NCBI GenBank assembly: GCA_964466745.1
Contig: CAYXOX010000075.1
Coordinates: 1-13,783, forward strand
Source: CAYXOX01 sp964466745
GTDB lineage: Bacteria; Pseudomonadota; Alphaproteobacteria; Rhodobacterales; Rhodobacteraceae
Length of the DNA: 13,783 nucleotides
Reading direction: 5' to 3'
Shown piece after piece: positions 7,140 through 13,092 of this stretch; position 1 is the first letter of the stretch; each line of letters starts with the position of its first letter. The translations under genes were made by a program, and so were the position numbers. Under the pieces are notes generated by a model. The model did no database searches, was not told the origin of the DNA, and was given only the letters and a program-made list of their open reading frames with translations.

Positions 7140-7628
7140 TCAGGCGAACACCTGCAGGGGCTCGGCGAAGCGGTGCTCCTCGAGGTTCGGCCCCGGGCCG
7201 GCGCGGTCGAGCACGGCGAAGAGGCCCGGGGCGTGGAGCGGCGTGCAAACCCCGTGCCAGGTGCCGCGCAGGTAGTTCACCCCTTGCCCCGGCGCGGTCA
7301 GGAAGGCCCGCGGCCGCACCGGGCGGCCGCCGCCGTCTTCCGCGACGATCACGAGAAACGGATCGAGGCTCATCGGCAGGAAGGCCTGGCTGCCCTCGGG
7401 ATGCCGCTCCACGAGGCCCACCGCCAGCGGCAAGGCCCTCGGCTCGGCGCGGAACACATTGAGGCACGGGCGGCCGCCCGGCCCGAAATCCAGCCGGGCG
7501 CGATCGTGCCAGCGCCCGCAGAGCCCCTCGTTGATGAGCCTGTCGGGGGCGCCGGCGGCCTCCAGCACATCGCCGAACGGGGCGAAACGCGCCGCATCGA
7601 GCGGCTCGGCGCGAAGGCGCACGATCAC
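7140..7628 (-). CDS. allA: Ureidoglycolate lyase
   Basis: This enzyme splits (S)-ureidoglycolate into glyoxylate and urea, the last step of allantoin degradation by the allantoicase route. The 162-residue length matches the family (about 160-170, cupin-like fold). Conserved features are ERHPEGSQAFLP (74-85) and the cupin-like segment GVNYLRGTWHGVCTPL (116-131) with Trp124 and His125. The start is a GTG at 7628 that overlaps the alc stop codon as GTGA, a strong sign of translational coupling. This start also gives the expected N-terminus (IVRLRAEPLDAARFAPFGDV). It is the last enzyme of the coupled puuE-uraD / alc / allA set. The alternative ureidoglycolate amidohydrolase route is not encoded here, so nitrogen leaves as urea. 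Confidence 0.93.
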   Translation of the reverse strand: MIVRLRAEPLDAARFAPFGDVLEAAGAPDRLINEGLCGRWHDRARLDFGPGGRPCLNVFRAEPRALPLAVGLVERHPEGSQAFLPMSLDPFLVIVAEDGGGRPVRPRAFLTAPGQGVNYLRGTWHGVCTPLHAPGLFAVLDRAGPGPNLEEHRFAEPLQVFA

Positions 7629-8641
7629 TCCGTCTTGCCGAACAGGCGCAACCTGCTCACCCCGCCGTCGGGGAAGATGTTGAAGCGCACATGGGTCACG
7701 GGCCCGAGGGCGGCGAGTTCGTCGCGGAAGGCGTGCTCCGCGTCCGGGCCCAGTTTCTGGGGCGGCAGAAGCTCTTTCCAGAACATCGAGTTCGTCACCA
7801 GCGCATCGGTCAGCCCGTCGCCGAAGCTCAGCAGATCCGCCGCCTGCAACGAGCAGGTGTCCGGGAAGTTGCCCTTGAAGTGGCGGGTATCCACGAGCGC
7901 CTTTTCCACGGTGCCGCGCGCGCCGAGGGCGATGATCATCCAGTCGTATCCCGGCTCGCGCCGGCGGCGCGTCTCCCAGCCGTCGCCCATGTTCACGCCA
8001 CGGCCCGGGGCCAGAAGGCGCGTGTAGTCGCCGTAGTGGGCATCGGAGAACGCAAGGATGCGGCCGCCATTGAGCGCGGCGGCAAGATCGATCTCGCCGC
8101 GCCTGTCGGCCTCGGCGAGTTCCGGGATACCGAAGGCCCGCAGCCGCGCCACCCCGCCATCGGGAAAGATCGAGAGCCGCAGATGCGTCCAGCTCTCGAA
8201 GCTTTCGCACTTGAAGTAGTGGTGCGCGTCCGGGCCGAGCGCGGCGTGGCGCAGGATCTCCACCCAGCGGGTCGCGGTGTCGGGCTCCTCCCCCGGCGCG
8301 AGGCTCGCGCCCTCGATCCGGCACGCCGGTGCGTAGTTGCCGGTGAAGTGCGAGGTATCCACGTCGAAGCCGAGGATCCGGCCGGGCGCCGCGAGGCGGA
8401 TGACCGAGTGGTCGTGGCCCCCGTCGCGGCGGCGCTGGGTTTCCCACCCGTCCATCCACTTGCCGTGATCGTCGAACTTGTCGGGAATGAAGATCGCGGG
8501 CGAATCCTGCAGCATCCGTTCAAGCGGCGCGAAGAACTGGTTGCTGGCCGAGATCGCCCGCGCGCCGAGGCCGGCGGAGGCGAGGTTGATCCCGGTGCGC
8601 GCGAAGAGCGGCGCATCGGCGGCGAGCGTTTCGGGGGTCAT
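7625..8641 (-). CDS. alc: Allantoicase
   Basis: Allantoicase hydrolyses allantoate to (S)-ureidoglycolate and urea. The protein has 338 residues and the family's two tandem homologous domains, clear from internal repeats: DGWETQRRR (64-72) and DGWETRRRR (220-228), HFTGNYAPAC (98-107) and HFKGNFPDTC (254-263), IFPDGGVARLRAFG (158-171) and IFPDGGVSRLRLFG (322-335). The start ATG at 8641 overlaps the upstream fusion gene's stop (ATGA at 8638-8641), and the stop overlaps the allA GTG start (GTGA at 7625-7628), so all three are likely translated from one message. The N-terminus LFARTGINLASAGLGARAI is typical. No missing segment or frameshift is visible. Confidence 0.96.
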   Translation of the reverse strand: MTPETLAADAPLFARTGINLASAGLGARAISASNQFFAPLERMLQDSPAIFIPDKFDDHGKWMDGWETQRRRDGGHDHSVIRLAAPGRILGFDVDTSHFTGNYAPACRIEGASLAPGEEPDTATRWVEILRHAALGPDAHHYFKCESFESWTHLRLSIFPDGGVARLRAFGIPELAEADRRGEIDLAAALNGGRILAFSDAHYGDYTRLLAPGRGVNMGDGWETRRRREPGYDWMIIALGARGTVEKALVDTRHFKGNFPDTCSLQAADLLSFGDGLTDALVTNSMFWKELLPPQKLGPDAEHAFRDELAALGPVTHVRFNIFPDGGVSRLRLFGKTE

Positions 8642-10098
8642 GAGGGGAGCATCTCCGTGAGCCGCAGGAAGGCGATCCGCTCCACCTGCCGGCAGGCCTC
8701 GGCGCGCTCCTCGGCGCTCTCGTTGGCCAGCCGGCGCTCGAAGGCGGCGAGGATACCGGCCTTGTCGTGGTCGCGCACCGCGATGATGAAAGGATGGCCG
8801 TGCCGCGCGGTGTAGGCGGTATTGAGCCGGGTGAAGGTTTCGCGCTCGTCGTCGGTCAGCGCGTCTAGGCCGGCGGCGGCCTGTTCGGCCGCGGAGGCGG
8901 CGGTGAGGCGCCGGGCCGCCGCGAGCTTGCCGGCAAGGTCGGGATGGGCGCGCAGCACTCCCACGCGCTCTTCGTCGGTGGCCGAGCGGAAGGCGCGGGC
9001 CAGTGCGCTCCAGAGCCCCGTGGCCGTGTCGTGGGCCGGGCCCAGCTCCAGCTCGAAGGCGCGCTCGGCGATCCAGGGCGAATGCTCGAAGACACCGCCA
9101 TAGGCCGCCACGAACGCATCGCGGCTCATGCGCGAGGGGCGCGGGCGATCGGCAGCGGGCGGAGGATGCCGCGCGGCCCAGTGGCGCGCGATGTCGAGCC
9201 GGGTCGCCAGCCAGACGCCCTCGTGTGCGGCGAGGTGATCGAGAAACCTTTGCAAGGCCACGATCCGCCCGGGCCGCCCCGCGAGCCGGCAATGCAGCCC
9301 CACCGACATCATCTTCGCCGCGCCGGCTGCGCCTTCCGCGTAGAGCGCATCGAAGCTGTCGCGCAGGTAGGTGAAGAAGTGCTCGGCGGTGTTGAAGCCC
9401 TGGGGCGTGGCGAAACGCATGTCGTTCGCATCGAGCGTGTAGGGCACCACGAGTTGCTGCCGCCCGCCGGCCTCCACCCAGTAGGGCAGATCGTCGGCGT
9501 AGCTGTCGGCGACATAGGCAAAACCGCCCTCTTCCGCGGCAAGGCGCAGCGTGTTCATGGAGCACCGGCCCGTGTACCAGCCCAGCGGCCGCTCGCCCGT
9601 CACCTCGGCATGCAGGCGGACGGCCTCGGCCATCTGCGCACGCTCCTGGTCTTCGGGCATGTCCCGGTGCTCGATCCACTTCAGCCCGTGGGAGGCGATC
9701 TCCCACCCCGCCTCCTGCATCGCGGCCACCTGCGCCGGGCTGCGGGCAAGGGCGCTGGCGACGCCGTAGCACGTCACCGGCACGCGGCGCTCCGTGAAGA
9801 AGCGATGGAGCCGCCAGAACCCCGCCCGCGCGCCGTACTCGTAGATCGATTCCATGTTCCAGTGCCGTGCGCCGGGCCAAGCCGCCGCGCCCACGATCTC
9901 GGAAAGGAATGCCTCGGATGCCGGATCTCCGTGGAGGAGGTTGTTCTCGCCGCCTTCCTCGTAGTTCACCACGAACTGAACGGCGATCCGCGCGCCGCCC
10001 GGCCAGCGGGCATCGGGCGGCGCCGCACCATGGCCGTGCATGTCGCGCGGGTAGCGCGGAGGGAGCTCTGACGGTGCGCGCCCTGCGGGATCGGTCAT
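8638..10098 (-). CDS. puuE-uraD: Fused allantoinase (PuuE) and OHCU decarboxylase (UraD)
   Basis: This 486-residue cytoplasmic protein combines two steps. The N-terminal domain (about 15-310) is a metal-independent, polysaccharide-deacetylase-like allantoinase of the PuuE type, with PRDMHGHG (18-25), FVVNYEEGGENN (42-53), GWEIASHGLKWIEH (131-144) and LGWYTGRCSMNT (172-183). It converts (S)-allantoin to allantoate. A Pro/Arg-rich linker (about 310-323) leads to the UraD domain (about 325-486), which decarboxylates 2-oxo-4-hydroxy-4-carboxy-5-ureidoimidazoline to (S)-allantoin. Its hallmarks are catalytic His385 in HPDL, the SAAEQ motif with Glu405, and HGHPFIIAV (433-441). The ATG at 10098 has AGAGGAAG at 10108-10115, slightly distant. 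UraD acts just before PuuE in the pathway, so the fusion places consecutive enzymes together. PuuE-UraD fusions are known in other bacteria. It is the first gene of the leftward unit. Confidence 0.95.
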   Translation of the reverse strand: MTDPAGRAPSELPPRYPRDMHGHGAAPPDARWPGGARIAVQFVVNYEEGGENNLLHGDPASEAFLSEIVGAAAWPGARHWNMESIYEYGARAGFWRLHRFFTERRVPVTCYGVASALARSPAQVAAMQEAGWEIASHGLKWIEHRDMPEDQERAQMAEAVRLHAEVTGERPLGWYTGRCSMNTLRLAAEEGGFAYVADSYADDLPYWVEAGGRQQLVVPYTLDANDMRFATPQGFNTAEHFFTYLRDSFDALYAEGAAGAAKMMSVGLHCRLAGRPGRIVALQRFLDHLAAHEGVWLATRLDIARHWAARHPPPAADRPRPSRMSRDAFVAAYGGVFEHSPWIAERAFELELGPAHDTATGLWSALARAFRSATDEERVGVLRAHPDLAGKLAAARRLTAASAAEQAAAGLDALTDDERETFTRLNTAYTARHGHPFIIAVRDHDKAGILAAFERRLANESAEERAEACRQVERIAFLRLTEMLPS

Positions 10099-10392
10099 CT
10101 CGGCGGTCTTCCTCTGCAACTGGCCTGCGGCCGCGCGCCCGGCCCGTGCGGCAGCGCGGGCGCCGCCCACCGCCACCGGACTGCCGGGTGGGGTGCGGGC
10201 TGCGTCCGTGGCGCCGGCGGATGAGCCTGCCTTGGCAACGGGGAACGGCCTGCGAGGTGCGGGCGCACTCGCCTGCCATGTGCCCCGATGGATAGAGCAG
10301 GCCGCCCTGTCATGGCAAGGCACCGCCCGCGCGGGCTTGCATCGCGTGGGCCTATCCCCCAAGGCTCGGGCTGCGACAACGGAGGAGCGGCG
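10099..10392. promoter_or_regulatory. Divergent control region between puuE-uraD and uraH
   Basis: This 294-base region carries no gene and must contain the promoters of both purine-catabolism units. It holds an inverted repeat TGCCATG (10274-10280) / CATGGCA (10311-10317), the small palindrome-like TGCCTTGGCA (10228-10237), and a strong uraH ribosome-binding site GGAGGAG (10381-10387) five bases before the ATG. No regulator gene is adjacent, so any repressor would act from elsewhere. Confidence 0.55.
10289..10318 (-). promoter_or_regulatory. Candidate leftward promoter for the puuE-uraD/alc/allA unit
   Basis: Read on the - strand, TTGCCA (10318-10313) and TATCCA (10294-10289) are separated by 18 bases. 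The match to the -35 consensus is good, but to the -10 only moderate. The -35 overlaps the right arm of the TGCCATG/CATGGCA inverted repeat, which would suit repression. This is a weak prediction. Confidence 0.25.
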
Positions 10393-10752
10393 ATGGCCGG
10401 CGGATTTCTCACGACACATGTACTCGATACCGCTCGCGGCTGCCCGGCTGCCGGGCTCCGCATCACGCTCGCCCGGCTGCACGAGGACGGACGGCGCGAG
10501 GAGATCGGCGAGGCCGTGACCAACGCGGACGGCCGGACGGACGCCCCGATCCTGCCGGCCGAGCGCTTCGAGACGGGCAGCTACGAGCTCACCTTCCACG
10601 CGGGCGGTTACCTCCGCGAGAGCGGCCAGGCCGGGCCGGAGCCTCTTTTCCTCGACGCCGTCCCGATCAGGTTCGGGATGGCGGAGCAGGCTCACTACCA
10701 CGTGCCGCTTTTGTTGGCGCCCCACGGCTATTCCACCTACCGCGGCAGCTGA
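10393..10752 (+). CDS. uraH: 5-hydroxyisourate hydrolase (transthyretin-like)
   Basis: This enzyme hydrolyses 5-hydroxyisourate, the direct product of urate oxidation, to OHCU. At 119 residues it is the usual length for this homotetrameric, transthyretin-fold enzyme. Signature residues are His9 (LTTHVLDTARG), Arg48 (NADGRTDAP), His103 (HYHVPLLL) and the diagnostic C-terminal YRGS (116-119), which separates true hydrolases from transthyretin. It has no signal peptide. The ATG at 10393 follows a strong GGAGGAG ribosome-binding site. An in-frame ATG at 10288 would add 35 unconserved residues and is rejected. puuD follows 130 bases downstream on the same strand, and the product is handed to the UraD domain encoded divergently. 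Confidence 0.96.
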   Translation: MAGGFLTTHVLDTARGCPAAGLRITLARLHEDGRREEIGEAVTNADGRTDAPILPAERFETGSYELTFHAGGYLRESGQAGPEPLFLDAVPIRFGMAEQAHYHVPLLLAPHGYSTYRGS

Positions 10753-10816
10753 TCGCCGCGACATTCCGCCCCCGCAGGCGTGCAGGGCTGGCCAAGCAGG
10801 CCGCACCGCGGCGATC
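10751..10816 (+). promoter_or_regulatory. Long inverted repeat between uraH and puuD, possible attenuator or 3' structure
   Basis: A perfect 10-bp inverted repeat GATCGCCGCG (10751-10760) / CGCGGCGATC (10807-10816) spans a 46-base loop and begins within the uraH stop codon. The inner GCCGCG (10755-10760) can alternatively pair with CGCGGC (10741-10746), so two exclusive folds are possible. It could modulate read-through into puuD or stabilise uraH mRNA; this is inference from sequence only. Confidence 0.3.
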
Positions 10817-10834
10817 CTGTTTCCTGCCGGCCGG

Positions 10835-10854
10835 CCCCGCGGCACCCCGCGGCG
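10835..10854 (+). repeat. Tandem 10-bp repeat upstream of puuD
   Basis: CCCCGCGGCA (10835-10844) is followed directly by CCCCGCGGCG (10845-10854), ending 28 bases before the puuD ATG. One-helical-turn spacing fits a regulator half-site, but GC-rich sequence makes chance repetition likely. Confidence 0.35.
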
Positions 10855-10882
10855 CTCCCGGCGGACACCCTAGGACGGACCG

Positions 10883-12124
10883 ATGATCGATTTCGCTCTC
10901 CTGATGCCCTGGCTCGAATTCGCGGTGCGCTGGCTGCACGTCATCACGGCCATCGCCTGGATCGGGTCGTCCTTCTACTTCATCGCGCTCGACCTTGGCC
11001 TGCGCGAGGCGCCCGGCCAGCCCGCAGGGGTGAAGGGCGAGGAGTGGCAGGTCCACGGCGGCGGCTTCTACCACATACGCAAGTTCACCGTGGCGCCGGA
11101 GCGGATGCCGGAGGACCTCACCTGGTTCAAGTGGGAGAGCTACGCCACCTGGCTTTCGGGTTTCGCGCTGCTGGTGCTGATGTACTACGTGGGCGCCGAA
11201 CTCTACCTTGTCGATCCGACGGTGCGCGATCTTCCGGTATGGGCGGCGGTGGCGATCTCTCTTGGCTCGCTGGCACTCGGCTGGCTGCTCTACGACCTGA
11301 TCTGCAGATCGCCCCTCGGCGCGGACAACACCCGCCTGATGATCCTGCTCTTAGTGATCCTGGTGGCGATGTCCTGGGGCTATGCGCAGGTGTTCTCGGG
11401 CCGGGCGGCGCTTCTGCACCTGGGCGCCTTCACCGCCACGATCATGTCGGCCAACGTCTTTCTCATCATCATCCCCAACCAGAAGATCGTGGTGGCCGAT
11501 CTGAAGGCAGGCCGCACGCCCGACGCGAAATACGGCATCATCGCCAAGCAGCGCTCCACCCACAACAACTACCTGACCCTCCCGGTGATCTTCCTGATGC
11601 TCTCCAACCACTACCCGCTGGCCTTCGCGAGCGAGTGGAACTGGGCGATCGCGAGCCTGGTGTTCCTGATGGGCGTGACGATCCGGCACTACTTCAACAC
11701 GCTGCACGCGCGGCGCGGCGCTCCGAACTGGACATGGGCGGCCACGGCCGCGCTCTTCGCCGCGATCATGGCGCTGTCGCTCGCGCCGCTGCTCCGCGCC
11801 GAGCCGGAGGAAATCGCCTGGGATGCGCCGGTTCCCGCGGCCTTCGCGCGCTATGCGGAGGCCGAGGGGTTCGACGAGGTTCACGGGATCGTCGCCGGGC
11901 GCTGCTCGATGTGCCACGCGACCGAGCCCGGCTGGCCCGGCATCGCGGTCGCCCCCAAGGGCGTGCGCCTCGAGACGGCCGCCGACACCGCGCGCCACGC
12001 AAGGGACATCTTCCTGCAGTCTGGGGTGACCCATGCCATGCCGCCGGGCAACCTCAGCTGGATGGAGCCCGAGGAACGCGCCGCGATCGTCCGGTGGTAC
12101 CGCGCCGCGCAGTCGGGGTCCTGA
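10883..12124 (+). CDS. puuD: Membrane-bound cytochrome c urate oxidase PuuD (urate hydroxylase)
   Basis: This 413-residue enzyme oxidises urate to 5-hydroxyisourate, passing electrons to its own c-type heme rather than to O2, so no H2O2 is expected (known for the PuuD family). The N-terminal part (about 1-305) has eight hydrophobic segments, near 10-38, 88-108, 116-138, 151-171, 176-197, 230-248, 252-270 and 282-302, with RWLHVITAIAWIGSSFYFIA and HGGGFYHIRKF. The C-terminal part (about 315-410) is a cytochrome c domain with the heme-binding C341-S-M-C344-H345 and probable axial Met386 (THAMPPGN). It should face the periplasm and feed the respiratory chain. The ATG at 10883 has only a weak upstream AGGA. 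puuD sits with uraH in the rightward unit and is convergent with the DmsC-like gene. No soluble uricase or FAD-dependent HpxO is present. Confidence 0.95.
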   Translation: MIDFALLMPWLEFAVRWLHVITAIAWIGSSFYFIALDLGLREAPGQPAGVKGEEWQVHGGGFYHIRKFTVAPERMPEDLTWFKWESYATWLSGFALLVLMYYVGAELYLVDPTVRDLPVWAAVAISLGSLALGWLLYDLICRSPLGADNTRLMILLLVILVAMSWGYAQVFSGRAALLHLGAFTATIMSANVFLIIIPNQKIVVADLKAGRTPDAKYGIIAKQRSTHNNYLTLPVIFLMLSNHYPLAFASEWNWAIASLVFLMGVTIRHYFNTLHARRGAPNWTWAATAALFAAIMALSLAPLLRAEPEEIAWDAPVPAAFARYAEAEGFDEVHGIVAGRCSMCHATEPGWPGIAVAPKGVRLETAADTARHARDIFLQSGVTHAMPPGNLSWMEPEERAAIVRWYRAAQSGS

Positions 12125-12162
12125 CCCGGCCCGTACCGAGGAGCTTCCGCCCTCCCTCCCCG

Positions 12163-12188
12163 GCCGGCGCGGCACCCGGGCCGCCGGC
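12163..12188 (+). terminator. GC hairpin between puuD and the convergent anchor-subunit gene
   Basis: GCCGGCGCGGC (12163-12173) pairs with GCCGCCGGC (12180-12188) around a six-base loop, with a small bulge, 38 bases after the puuD stop. There is no T-tract. Given the convergent genes, it may act in both directions. Confidence 0.38.
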
Positions 12189-12216
12189 AGCGCGGGGCCG
12201 GCCAACCGCGCGCCGT

Positions 12217-13089
12217 CTAGGCCACCTCGCCGTAGTAGAGGCCCATCACGTGCTCGGCCTCGGCGAAGAAGAGCCAGCGCGCCGCGAAGGCCCCGCCGAT
12301 GTGCAGGAGCACGGCCAGCATCTCCACCCATTTCACGCCGAGGGTCATCATGAGCGAAGGCAGCGCGAAGCCGGCCACCAGCGCGATGATGCGCAGCCGC
12401 CGGGAATGCTTGCGCCCCACCCGGTAGGCCATCTCCCTGAGCAGGTAGTTCGGCCCGGTATGGGGCGGCTCGAAGGCCCGCACCCTGCCGCGCGCGCCCA
12501 GCGCCGTGGCCGTGCCCGTATCGCTCCCCGCGGCGCGGAATCGCGCGTCGCCCGTGTGCCAGGCCCAGAGCTGCACAAGCCCGGCCAGCGCCAGCAGCGC
12601 CGAGGCCGCGAGCGACTGCCCCGCCAGGAGCGCGCCGCCGCCGAGGCTCATGGAGAGAAACAGCGCCGGGGTCGTCCAGTGCCGCCAGCGCGGAACGGTC
12701 GCAAGCTGGGCGTAGATCATCGCCGTCGAAAGAACGGTCGCCATCGCGAGCGCCGCGCCGAGAGCGCCGAGCGCGCCCCAGTGCGTTTCGGCAAACACGC
12801 GACCCGCCGCCGTGAGGCCCAGAACGGCCAGCGCCAGCATGGAAAGCCATGCCTCGCGGCTCAGCCAGCTCGTCCGCCACTGGGTGAAGGCGAGCAAGGC
12901 GCGCTGCGGGTTCCCCAGGTGCAGGGTCGAGGCCAGCAACCCGCCCCCCGCGAGCGCGAAGCCGAGGGCGAAATACCCCGCACCGATCCAGCCCGTGTAG
13001 GCCGGCAGTCCGAGGGCGAGCCAGGCCAGAAGGCCGAAGCCAAGCCCCGAGAGGGTGGTGAAGACGATGAGCGACGGCGCGGGATGCAC
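12217..13089 (-). CDS. DmsC-family membrane anchor subunit of a molybdoenzyme, SoeC-like
   Basis: This 290-residue integral membrane protein of the DmsC family exchanges electrons between the quinone pool and an iron-sulfur subunit. About eight hydrophobic helices are visible. The family signature HLGNPQRALLAFTQW followed by RTSWLSREAW lies at 57-81, and the conserved C-terminal segment ARWLFFAEAEHVMGLYYG at 270-287. A long hydrophilic loop (about 180-232, with EPPHTGPNYLLREMAYRVGRKH) precedes the last helices. The start is a GTG at 13089, three bases after the stop of the iron-sulfur gene, so the two are surely one operon. Resemblance of both subunits to SoeBC suggests cytoplasmic sulfite dehydrogenase, which oxidises sulfite to sulfate. 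DMSO, thiosulfate or polysulfide reductase anchors are alternatives, and the missing catalytic subunit would decide. Confidence 0.88.
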   Translation of the reverse strand: MHPAPSLIVFTTLSGLGFGLLAWLALGLPAYTGWIGAGYFALGFALAGGGLLASTLHLGNPQRALLAFTQWRTSWLSREAWLSMLALAVLGLTAAGRVFAETHWGALGALGAALAMATVLSTAMIYAQLATVPRWRHWTTPALFLSMSLGGGALLAGQSLAASALLALAGLVQLWAWHTGDARFRAAGSDTGTATALGARGRVRAFEPPHTGPNYLLREMAYRVGRKHSRRLRIIALVAGFALPSLMMTLGVKWVEMLAVLLHIGGAFAARWLFFAEAEHVMGLYYGEVA

Positions 13090-13092
13090 GGC

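Noticed and set aside
7625..10279. A single 884-codon frame containing allantoicase with a long N-terminal extension
   Set aside because: Only residues from the ATG at 8641 match allantoicase. The upstream part is a shadow of the PuuE-UraD fusion in another frame, and the ATGA overlap marks the true boundary.
8638..10845. N-terminal extension of the PuuE-UraD frame up to 10845
   Set aside because: It would run antisense through uraH and has no homology. The ATG at 10098 gives the normal PuuE N-terminus.
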